Shown here in pieces: positions 10,315 through 17,924 of a stretch of 64,000 nt of DNA (position 1 is the stretch's first letter; the number at the start of each line of letters is the position of its first letter). Origin of the DNA: Paucibacter sp. PLA-PC-4 (GTDB taxonomy: Bacteria > Pseudomonadota > Gammaproteobacteria > Burkholderiales > Burkholderiaceae_C). The DNA lies in NCBI RefSeq assembly GCF_026241155.1, contig NZ_JAPFGP010000003.1:62001-126000 (forward strand). Reading direction: 5' to 3'. The notes under the pieces were generated by a model. That model saw only the letters and a list, made by a program, of their open reading frames with translations. It was not told where the DNA came from and did not search any database. The position numbers and the translations under genes are program-made.

Positions 10315-11748
10315 TTAGCCCACTTTGGGTAGCGAGGCGCGCAGCACCCGGCTGAAAAACTCGCGGAACTTATCCGCGCCGAGCCGGTTGGAGTTGCCCG
10401 TGATCGGGTCCCACAACAGCAAGCTCTGATCCTTGTAGACCTCGCGTATCACGTACACATGCGAGTCGCGCACTTGCTTTTGCTTGTCCAGAAAAGACGT
10501 GTGGTCGTCCTCCTCACTGCGGCTCTCGGCCACCAGCACGGCATTCGGGTCGCGTTTGGCGGCACGCAGCATGGCGTGCAAGTGCACGGCGTCGATGTCC
10601 TTGACGGGCCTGGGCCGCACCACATCTTCCGTATCGTCCACCTCCGAGGCGACATCCTCGCGCTCGGCCTCGATGTCTTCCAGCTCTTCTTGACGAAAAG
10701 TGTCTTGCGCCCAACCGGACTCTGATCTTCCCAGCACACTCTTTGACTCGGTATCCCATTGCAGGGATTCGGGCTCCAACCCTGTCAGGTGGGCGATAGC
10801 GCGCGAGGCGGCCGCCATGTTCAGTCCGGCATAGCCGTCTTCGTCCCATTGCGCATAGGCCTTCTCGAGCAGCGCGGCCCAGATCGGCAATTCCTCAGCC
10901 AGACTGTGCTGGGGTTGGTTGTAGAGCGGCTTACCACTCTTGTCGCTTGGCAACCAGCGATCCACCACCACTTCCTCGCGCGCGCCGATCTGGTTGTCGT
11001 CGTCCAGGGCTGCGAACCTTGCACTGAAGCTGCCATCGCCGCGATCCCGCAGGATGTCGGCGATCAAAGCCTTGCCGCGCGGTGTGCCCGCAATCGCGGC
11101 TAGCGGCGCGAGGAAAAAGCAGTCATTCAAATCGCCCTGGCGCACATCCTTCATGCGTGGCCCTTTGCGCCCGAGCAGCGGCCCATGCGCCTTGGTCCAA
11201 CTTCTGGGCACCACGCCAAGCTCCGGAACCTGGGGTGCTGGCTGACGCAGCAGGCGGTTGCTGCGCACAAAGCCGATCGCATCGTCACCATCAGACTCGC
11301 TGCCCTGCACATCCTCGTCATCGCTTTGGCTTTGGCCTTCATCCTCGCGGCGATCTTCTTGCGCGTCGTCCTCTTCCTCCTGATCCTGCCCGCTGTACTC
11401 CGCCACCTCGTCATAGACACCTTGCGTCCCCAGCACCCAGAGGCTGTAGCCGGCGGGGATCTTGCTCACGAAGTCGCGGTTTTCATCCACCAAGTCGACC
11501 TCCGATCCAGTGATGCGATGGCTGCATTGCACAACGGCCATGCTCGAGCCCAAGGGCCTGCGCAGATTCGCAAGTCGATGCCCTTGCAGCGGCATCCGGT
11601 CGCCGCTCTGCAGTCGCGCCAGCATCCTGTGCTCGGCCTGCTGGCGCGGTGACTTCGGCGCGGGCGCAGGGCCCGGCCCGACCGACCCCATCTGGGCTGC
11701 GGGCTGTCGCGCCAGCGCCGCGTCGTCAGAATTCTGACCGACCCTCAT
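10315..11748 (-). CDS. Calpain-like (family C2) cysteine peptidase with acidic linker
   Basis: About 477 residues from ATG at 11748 (a GTG at 11763 would add five). The C-terminal half shows calpain catalytic-core features: the Cys motif QGDLNDCFFLAPLAAIA (Cys about 210), VVVDRWLP, and WAALLEKAYAQWDEDGYAGL...HLTG. A candidate catalytic His lies in DSHVYVIREVY (about 430), followed by LLLWDPITGN where calpains usually have an NPWG-type Asn; here the aligned residue looks like Asp. N-terminal residues 1-115 are unrecognised, then a highly acidic low-complexity stretch follows (about 120-156), and a second acidic patch splits the core near 355-375. It starts about 20 bp after the DUF4157 gene stop, so the two are coupled. 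No signal peptide seen. The substrate is unknown. Confidence 0.75.
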   Translation of the reverse strand: MRVGQNSDDAALARQPAAQMGSVGPGPAPAPKSPRQQAEHRMLARLQSGDRMPLQGHRLANLRRPLGSSMAVVQCSHRITGSEVDLVDENRDFVSKIPAGYSLWVLGTQGVYDEVAEYSGQDQEEEDDAQEDRREDEGQSQSDDEDVQGSESDGDDAIGFVRSNRLLRQPAPQVPELGVVPRSWTKAHGPLLGRKGPRMKDVRQGDLNDCFFLAPLAAIAGTPRGKALIADILRDRGDGSFSARFAALDDDNQIGAREEVVVDRWLPSDKSGKPLYNQPQHSLAEELPIWAALLEKAYAQWDEDGYAGLNMAAASRAIAHLTGLEPESLQWDTESKSVLGRSESGWAQDTFRQEELEDIEAEREDVASEVDDTEDVVRPRPVKDIDAVHLHAMLRAAKRDPNAVLVAESRSEEDDHTSFLDKQKQVRDSHVYVIREVYKDQSLLLWDPITGNSNRLGADKFREFFSRVLRASLPKVG

Positions 11749-11769
11749 GCCCGCACCCACCACGCCAAA

Positions 11770-12951
11770 TCACACATTGGTGACATAGCCGTAGTAGTGC
11801 CCGCTGCTGTCCTTGATCAGCGATGCCTTAACCGTCGCAGCGCATTCGCGCGCCTCGTCGTCGTCCTTGATCAGATCGAGCCGCACATAGACCGCGTCGC
11901 CCAAGATGCCCAGATCGGGGTTGTCACGCCCCTTGACTGCACGAAGCCAACGTTTGAGCCCTGATTGTTTGCCGCTGTGCATATTTTTGGCGGTCTGGGC
12001 TGAAATCTTGTCGCGCACCTTGCCCCGGACCTCGCTGAAGTGGCTGGATGCCTCGCGCTTGCCGGACGGCGCGTCCTCGACCTCAGCATCCTTATCGGAC
12101 CGCAGGTCCAGCGCATTGGCAGCGCCCTGTTCGTCGAGCGCAAGGATGTCCTCCTCGGAGAAGCCCAGACGACGCAATTCGTCGTCGTCCTCGGCACGCA
12201 CATCTTTGTGAATCAGGCGCATCAAGGCCGCATGCGCTTCACCGCTCAAGACCTTGGGATCGCCACCTCCCAGCGCATCCAGCGTCTGGGTTATCGGGTC
12301 GTAAGTGAGCAGGTGATCGGCGTCAAAATAGAGCACCTCGCCGCGCAACTCGGCCAGATCCCGGTTCAGGCTCCATTTCGCCTGCAGCGGCGCGCCGCCG
12401 GCGCCGCCAGGGGATCGAGATCGAGCGCCACGCTCTATTGGCAAAGCGCCAAGCGAGAGCGCCCGAGCACCCATCCGATCGGCTTCGCGTTCGAGCTGGT
12501 CGTCGTCATTGATCGCCACGCCGCGCGAATGCAGATTCGCACGCACCCGCCCCTGCTTTTGCTGCACAACGTGCCAAGCCTCGTGTGGGAGCTGCGCCTG
12601 CTGGCCCGGTGCCAAGTGGATATGCTGTCCCTGCGCATAGGCCAGCGCCCGCAATTGGGCCGGTCGCGAGGAATCGTAGTGCACGCGCACATCGTCCATG
12701 GACATCTGCGACAGCGACTCCAGCCCGGCTTGCAAGCCTGTCGGCAAGCTCGAGGACGCGCCACCATGCATCGCCGCGAGCTGTCGGACCTGATCATGTT
12801 GGCGCGGTCCGGACTGCAGGTTCTGCACGACCCGTCGCTGCAACTGCTGACGACTGGTCTGCACCCAGCCACCGCCGCCGCCTGAGCGATCGCTTGGCGT
12901 TAAAGCCGGCCCCGAGCCTGCCCGAAGTGAATCAAACTGATGACTCTTCAT
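11770..12951 (-). CDS. DUF4157 (eCIS-core-type) protein with HExxH motif
   Basis: 393 residues. Residues 1-65 are Gly/Gln-rich. About 69-160 matches the DUF4157 domain common in proteins linked to extracellular contractile injection systems and other polymorphic toxins: MSMDDVRVHYDSSRPAQL, AYAQGQHIHLAPGQ, LPHEAWHVVQQKQGRV with an HExxH at 123-127, and the trailing Glu-rich DDDQLEREADRMGARAL. The C-terminal 200 residues (from about 190) are charged and unrecognised; they could be an effector module or a recognition domain. The gene heads a two-gene unit with the calpain-like peptidase. No contractile-tail genes are in the window. Confidence 0.8.
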   Translation of the reverse strand: MKSHQFDSLRAGSGPALTPSDRSGGGGGWVQTSRQQLQRRVVQNLQSGPRQHDQVRQLAAMHGGASSSLPTGLQAGLESLSQMSMDDVRVHYDSSRPAQLRALAYAQGQHIHLAPGQQAQLPHEAWHVVQQKQGRVRANLHSRGVAINDDDQLEREADRMGARALSLGALPIERGARSRSPGGAGGAPLQAKWSLNRDLAELRGEVLYFDADHLLTYDPITQTLDALGGGDPKVLSGEAHAALMRLIHKDVRAEDDDELRRLGFSEEDILALDEQGAANALDLRSDKDAEVEDAPSGKREASSHFSEVRGKVRDKISAQTAKNMHSGKQSGLKRWLRAVKGRDNPDLGILGDAVYVRLDLIKDDDEARECAATVKASLIKDSSGHYYGYVTNV

Positions 12952-13088
12952 GCCTGAAGCCTCCTCCCAGCACGGTCAATCAGATTAGGGGCGGGCAGCG
13001 CGCATGTCTATCAGCAATATGCTGAGGACGCCGACACAGCGCGACACCGTGACCGGCCTCACCGAACCGAAAACCAGCAGGAGCGCCG

Positions 13089-13364
13089 TCATTGCGTGGC
13101 GGTGAATCGGCTCATCGAGCGGGCCCTGGCGTTGGCCGCCTCGACCTCGCGGTCGCGCGGCTCGGCCTGTGTGACCATCTCAGCTATCAGCCGCCGAGCG
13201 CTCGCGGCCACCTCGTCGACCGCACGCTCGAAGACCGCCGCATTGGCCTTGGACGGCACGCTGAAACCGCTGAGCTTGCGAACGAATTGCAGCGAGGCAT
13301 CGCGAATCTCTAGTTCGGTGGCCGGCGGCTCGAAATTGAACAAGGTCTTGATATTCCTGCACAT
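13089..13364 (-). CDS. DUF2277 family protein
   Basis: 91 residues beginning MCRNIKTLFNFEPPAT, the diagnostic opening of DUF2277, followed by LQFVRKLSGFSVPSKANAAVFERAVDEVAASARRL and a basic C-terminus. The function of the family is not established. It lies between the DUF4157 gene (137 bp away, same strand) and the divergent permease; nothing suggests it belongs to the DUF4157 unit, since DUF2277 genes are widespread as singletons. Confidence 0.88.
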   Translation of the reverse strand: MCRNIKTLFNFEPPATELEIRDASLQFVRKLSGFSVPSKANAAVFERAVDEVAASARRLIAEMVTQAEPRDREVEAANARARSMSRFTATQ

Positions 13365-13459
13365 CGAGACGACTCCCTGAGGGCATGGTCAAGCAGCCCG
13401 ATCGAATCCAGCATAGCCGCTACGATGCGAGCTCACTCCACCGCAAGCCCAAACGGACC

Positions 13460-14536
13460 ATGCCACCATTGCCCCCCGACGAAGCCCCCGCCCTGCACGA
13501 CAAGACCTTTGTGCTGCTGCTGGTGCTGGTGACCCTGGCCTTTGGCTGGATTCTCCTGCCCTTTTATGGCGCGGTGCTGTGGGGCACGGCGATGGCCATC
13601 GTCTTCGCGCCCTTGTACCGGCGCCTGCTCAAGCCCGCCAGAGGCAGGCGCACGCTGGCGGCGCTGGGTGCCATCCTCATCGTGCTGCTGCTGGTGATAC
13701 TTCCGCTGGCCCTGGTGACCCTGTCGCTGGTGCAGGAGGGCACGGCGCTGTACGCGAAGAGCAAATCGGGCGAGTTCAGCTTCACGACCTATGTACAGCA
13801 GATCTATGCGGCGCTGCCGGTCTGGCTGACCCAGTTGCTGGACCGCTTCGGCCTGGGCAATCTCAACTTGCTGCAGGACAAGCTGGTGAGCGCGCTGAAC
13901 CAGGGCAGCCAGCTGCTGGCGAGCAAGGCCCTGGGTTTCGGCCAGGACACTTTCGACTTCGTCGTCAGCTTCTTCATCATGCTCTACCTGATGTTCTTTG
14001 TGATGCGCGACGGAGAGCAGCTCTCGCGCCGCATCCGCGAAGCCCTGCCCTTGCGCGCCACCTACAAGCGCATGCTGGGTGAGAAGTTCACCACCGTGAT
14101 ACGCGCCACGGTCAAGGGCAATATCGCAGTGGCCGCATTGCAGGGTGCGCTGGGCGGCCTGGCCTTCTGGGTGCTGGATGTGCATGCCCCAGTGCTGTGG
14201 GCCGTGCTAATGGCCTTTTTGTCGCTGCTGCCGGCCGTCGGCGCCGGCCTCGTGTGGCTACCGGTGGCCTTGTACTTTCTGGCAACTGGCAATATCGCGG
14301 CCGGCCTGGGGCTGATCGCCTATGGCGTGCTGGTGATCGGCCTGGTCGACAACCTGCTGCGGCCGCTGCTGGTCGGCAAAGACACCAAGATGCCCGACTA
14401 CATCGTGCTGATCTCCACGCTGGGCGGCATGGCCGTGTTCGGTCTGAACGGCTTTGTGATCGGCCCGCTGATCGCGGCCATGTTCATCGCGGTGTGGGAC
14501 ATCGTCGCAACCGAGCGGCGCGGCATGCACAACTAG
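13460..14536 (+). CDS. AI-2E family transporter (PerM-like permease)
   Basis: About 358 residues from ATG at 13460 (an upstream start at 13385 would add 25 polar residues). Multiple membrane helices: two N-terminal ones (FVLLLVLVTLAFGWILLPFYGAVLWGTA and LAALGAILIVLLLVILPLALV), a soluble loop, and a C-terminal helix bundle with the family-like GGLAFWVLDVHAPVLWAVLMAFLSLLPAVGAGLVWLPVALY and ENLLRP-like DNLLRPLLVG segment. The family is assigned to export of AI-2 or unrelated solutes; function here is not determinable. It is divergent from the DUF2277 gene. Confidence 0.85.
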   Translation: MPPLPPDEAPALHDKTFVLLLVLVTLAFGWILLPFYGAVLWGTAMAIVFAPLYRRLLKPARGRRTLAALGAILIVLLLVILPLALVTLSLVQEGTALYAKSKSGEFSFTTYVQQIYAALPVWLTQLLDRFGLGNLNLLQDKLVSALNQGSQLLASKALGFGQDTFDFVVSFFIMLYLMFFVMRDGEQLSRRIREALPLRATYKRMLGEKFTTVIRATVKGNIAVAALQGALGGLAFWVLDVHAPVLWAVLMAFLSLLPAVGAGLVWLPVALYFLATGNIAAGLGLIAYGVLVIGLVDNLLRPLLVGKDTKMPDYIVLISTLGGMAVFGLNGFVIGPLIAAMFIAVWDIVATERRGMHN

Positions 14537-14594
14537 AGGCGCCTGTCCCGCAGGCGACAGTGCAGCAGGCTTTTCTGTAGAGCCCCGCCTCTAT

Positions 14595-14630
14595 CCCAGG
14601 GCCTTCACGCTTGGCGGTCCAGGCCCTGGG
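14595..14630. repeat. Perfect 10-bp inverted repeat upstream of aldehyde dehydrogenase gene
   Basis: CCCAGGGCCT at 14595-14604 is exactly mirrored by AGGCCCTGGG at 14621-14630 with a 16-base loop. It lies in the 130-bp gap between the permease and the dehydrogenase genes and has no T-run, so it may be an operator or a Rho-dependent-type 3-prime hairpin. A second short palindrome (CGCCTG/CAGGCG) lies near 14540-14555. Confidence 0.5.
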
Positions 14631-14666
14631 GGTTAGCCTTGTGCCACAAGACACAAGGAGACCGCT

Positions 14667-16076
14667 TTGGACCACAGCCTCAACGAGCGGCTGCAGCTCT
14701 GCTTGGAGTTGCAGCGCAGCGCTTTCCGCGCTGAGCCCATGCCCAGCCTGGCCACCCGGCTGGACCGGGTTTCGCGTGTGCGGGCGATGACGCGCCGGCA
14801 CGCGGACGAGCTGGTGGAGGCGATCTCGCGCGACTTCGGTCATCGCGCCCGCCAGGAGACCCTGCTGGCCGATGTGTTCACGGTGGAGTCGGCGGCCCAG
14901 CATGCCAAAGCCCATCTGCGCGGCTGGATGAAGTCCAAGCGCATGCCCACCGCCCTGCATTTTCTGCCCGGCAGCAACCGGCTGTTGCCACAGCCGCTGG
15001 GCGTGGTGGGTGTGATCGCACCTTGGAACTATCCCTATCAACTGGCACTGAGCCCGGCGCTGGCCGCGCTGGCGGCCGGCAACCGTGTGCTGATCAAGCC
15101 CTCCGAACTGACCCCGCTGACCTCGGCCCTGATGGCCCGCATCGTGGCCGAGAATTTCGCGCCCGAGGAGATGCAGGTGATCTGCGGCGACGCGGCGCTG
15201 GCCCGCGCCTTCTCGGCCCTGCCCTTCGACCATCTGTTCTTCACCGGCTCCACCGCCGTGGGCCGGCTGGTAGCCCAAGCCGCCGCACAAAACCTGACCC
15301 CGGTGACGCTGGAGCTCGGCGGCAAGTCGCCCGTCATCATCGATGCCAGCGCCGATCTGGAGCGCGTCGCCGAACGACTGGCCTTCGGCAAGTTGCTCAA
15401 TGCCGGCCAAACCTGCATCGCGCCGGACTATGTGCTCGCGCCCAAAACCATGGTCGAGCCGCTGGCCCAGGCACTGCAGCGGGCGATGCGCCGACTCTAC
15501 CCGACCATCGCTGGCAATCCAGACTACAGCAGCATCGCGACCGAGCGCCACCATGCCCGGCTGCAGGGCCTGCTCGACGACGCCCGCGCGCGGGGCGCTC
15601 GGTTGCTGCCCAGCCATGACGAGTCTTCAGAGGGTCGCAAGCTGACGCCTCATCTGCTGCTGGACGTCAACGAAGAGATGGCGGTGATGCGCGAGGAGAT
15701 CTTCGGCCCGCTGCTGCCCATCGTCGGCTGCGACGATGCCGACGCCGCGATTGCCTACGTGCAGCGCCACGAGCGGCCGTTGGCGCTGTACTGGTTCGGC
15801 AGCGACGCGCCAGCGCGCGAGCGGGTGCTGCGCGAGACCCATGCCGGCGGGGTCACCATCAACGACTGCATCTGGCATATCGGCCAGGAGGACCAGCCCT
15901 TTGGCGGCGTCGGCGCCAGCGGACAGGGCGCCTATCACGGCGTCTGGGGTTTCAACACATTCAGCGCACTCAAGCCGGTGTTCACGCAGCCGCGCTGGGC
16001 CGGCACCCGGCTTTTCTACCCTCCCTACGGCGCCACTTTCGAGCGTCTGCTGGGCCTTCTGAAGAAGATCGCATGA
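14667..16076 (+). CDS. Aldehyde dehydrogenase, coniferyl-aldehyde-dehydrogenase type
   Basis: 469 residues with a TTG start at 14667, chosen because AGGAG (14656-14660) sits six bases ahead and no better start exists. NAD(P)-binding and catalytic motifs are present: APWNYPYQLALSPALAAL, IKPSELTP, FTGSTAVGR, the general base Glu in TLELGGKSP, and the nucleophile Cys in NAGQTCIAPDYVL. Family members oxidise coniferyl and related aldehydes or medium-chain aldehydes to acids in the cytoplasm. The next gene overlaps by 4 bp and encodes an alcohol-oxidising flavoenzyme, suggesting sequential alcohol-to-acid oxidation. Confidence 0.9.
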   Translation: MDHSLNERLQLCLELQRSAFRAEPMPSLATRLDRVSRVRAMTRRHADELVEAISRDFGHRARQETLLADVFTVESAAQHAKAHLRGWMKSKRMPTALHFLPGSNRLLPQPLGVVGVIAPWNYPYQLALSPALAALAAGNRVLIKPSELTPLTSALMARIVAENFAPEEMQVICGDAALARAFSALPFDHLFFTGSTAVGRLVAQAAAQNLTPVTLELGGKSPVIIDASADLERVAERLAFGKLLNAGQTCIAPDYVLAPKTMVEPLAQALQRAMRRLYPTIAGNPDYSSIATERHHARLQGLLDDARARGARLLPSHDESSEGRKLTPHLLLDVNEEMAVMREEIFGPLLPIVGCDDADAAIAYVQRHERPLALYWFGSDAPARERVLRETHAGGVTINDCIWHIGQEDQPFGGVGASGQGAYHGVWGFNTFSALKPVFTQPRWAGTRLFYPPYGATFERLLGLLKKIA

Positions 16077-17737
16077 GCGGCGCCACGATGACGGCAGAGC
16101 AAGACTATCTGATCATCGGAGGCGGCTCGGCCGGCTGCGCGCTGGCCGGTCGTCTCAGCGAAGACCCGTCCTGCCGCGTCACGGTGCTGGAGGCCGGCGG
16201 TGCTGGCGACAGCTGGGTGGTCAAGACGCCGTTTGCCGGTGTGCTGCAAATCCCCAGCAAGCTCAACAACTGGGCTTTCCAGACCGTGCCCCAGGCTGGG
16301 CTGAACGGACGACGCGGCTACCAACCACGTGGCCGGGTGCTGGGCGGCTCCTCGGCCATCAATGCGATGGTCTATATACGCGGCCACCGCAGCGACTACG
16401 ACGCCTGGGCTGCGGCCGGCAACCCCGGCTGGAGCTTTGACGAACTGCTGCCCTACTTCATCCGCTCCGAGAACAATACCCGGCTAGGTGCCCCCTGGCA
16501 TGGCCAGGCCGGGCCGCTGCGCGTGGGCGATCTGCGCAGCGACAGCCCGCTGCATGCGGCCTGGCTGGAAGCCGCCCGCCATTGCGGCCATCCGGTGCTG
16601 GACGACTTCAATGCCGGCGAGATGGAGGGCCTGGGCGTCTACCAGGTCACCCAGCACCAGGGCGAGCGCTGGAGCGCCGCGCGCGGCTATCTGCACCCGC
16701 ATCTGGGCAGCCGGCCCAATCTGCAGGTGCTCACCGGCGTGCGCGTGCTGCGCGTGCTGCTGGAGGGCCGACGCGCGGTCGGCGTCGAGATCTTGCACAA
16801 CGGCCTGAAGCGCCAGCTGCGCGCCGCAAGCGAGGTGGTGCTGAGCGCCGGCGCGCTGCAGTCGCCCCAGCTGCTGATGCTCTCGGGCATCGGCGACGGC
16901 GCAGCACTGCAGCGCCTGGGCCTGCCGGTGACCCATCATCTGCCGGGGGTAGGCCAGAATCTGCACGACCACCCTGACTTTGTGTTCGGCTACTTGTCCG
17001 ACAGCCTGGACACAGTGGGTATCTCGGCCAAGGGCAGCTGGCGCCTGCTGGAGTCCATCGCCCGCTACAGGCGTGAACGTCGCGGCATGATCACGACCAA
17101 TTTCGCTGAGTGCGGAGGTTTTCTGAGCACCCGGCCGGGCCTGCCGGCGCCAAATATGCAGCTGCATTTCGTCGTCGCCCTGGTGCAGGACCATGCGCGC
17201 AAGCTGGGCCTGGGACACGGCCTGTCTTGCCATGTCTGCCTGCTGCGGCCGCACAGCCGGGGCACGCTGAGTCTGGCCAGCGCCGATCCGCTGGCCGCGC
17301 CGCTGATTGACCCGGCCTTTTTGCAGCATCCGGACGATGTGCAGCAGCTCGTCGAGGGCTATCGACTGACCCGCGAGCTGATGCGCGCACCCAGCCTGAA
17401 GGCCTTCTGGACCCATGAGGCCTGGACCCGCGAAGCCCATACGGGAGACAGCGATACCCAGATCGAGGCCTTGTTGCGCCAGCGCGTTGACACGGTCTAC
17501 CACCCGGTGGGCAGCTGCCGCATGGGCAGGGATGCGCTGGCCGTGGTGGACGCCGAGTTGCGCGTGCATGGCATCGAGGGCCTGCGGGTGGTGGACGCCT
17601 CGGTGATGCCCCAGGTGGTCAGCGGCAACACGAATGCGCCGGCCATCGTGATCGGCGAGAAGGCTGCCGACCTGATGCGCGGCCGCGGCACGGCGACGGC
17701 CCGGCCGGTCCCGGTGCGCACGGAACAGGCAGCCTAA
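16073..17737 (+). CDS. GMC-family FAD-dependent oxidoreductase (choline/alcohol dehydrogenase-like)
   Basis: 554 residues. FAD-binding dinucleotide motif DYLIIGGGSAGCALAGRLSED at the N-terminus, GMC signature 1 around GRVLGGSSAINAMVYIRGH, signature 2 SAGALQSPQLLMLSGIG, and the C-terminal active-site block TVYHPVGSCRMG...VVDASVMPQVVSGNTNAPAIVIGEKAADL. Relatives include choline dehydrogenase and AlkJ-like alcohol dehydrogenases that feed electrons to the respiratory chain. Start ATG overlaps the aldehyde dehydrogenase stop by 4 bp, so the two are translated together; the likely substrate is a primary alcohol, but which one is unknown. Confidence 0.92.
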   Translation: MSGATMTAEQDYLIIGGGSAGCALAGRLSEDPSCRVTVLEAGGAGDSWVVKTPFAGVLQIPSKLNNWAFQTVPQAGLNGRRGYQPRGRVLGGSSAINAMVYIRGHRSDYDAWAAAGNPGWSFDELLPYFIRSENNTRLGAPWHGQAGPLRVGDLRSDSPLHAAWLEAARHCGHPVLDDFNAGEMEGLGVYQVTQHQGERWSAARGYLHPHLGSRPNLQVLTGVRVLRVLLEGRRAVGVEILHNGLKRQLRAASEVVLSAGALQSPQLLMLSGIGDGAALQRLGLPVTHHLPGVGQNLHDHPDFVFGYLSDSLDTVGISAKGSWRLLESIARYRRERRGMITTNFAECGGFLSTRPGLPAPNMQLHFVVALVQDHARKLGLGHGLSCHVCLLRPHSRGTLSLASADPLAAPLIDPAFLQHPDDVQQLVEGYRLTRELMRAPSLKAFWTHEAWTREAHTGDSDTQIEALLRQRVDTVYHPVGSCRMGRDALAVVDAELRVHGIEGLRVVDASVMPQVVSGNTNAPAIVIGEKAADLMRGRGTATARPVPVRTEQAA

Positions 17738-17924
17738 GGCGCGGGCCCAACAGCCGGCCTGTGCAGGACTGCACAGACTCGCCCGCAGCCGGCACCGCCG
17801 AGCCCCCGCTCTTGACATGGAGCAAGCTGGTGGTCTGACAGGGCCACTAAGCTGGGCCCGATTTCGCGAGGCAGGCCACCGGCTGCGCGCTGCCATCACA
17901 TCACTTCAGGAGACGTCACTTCCG

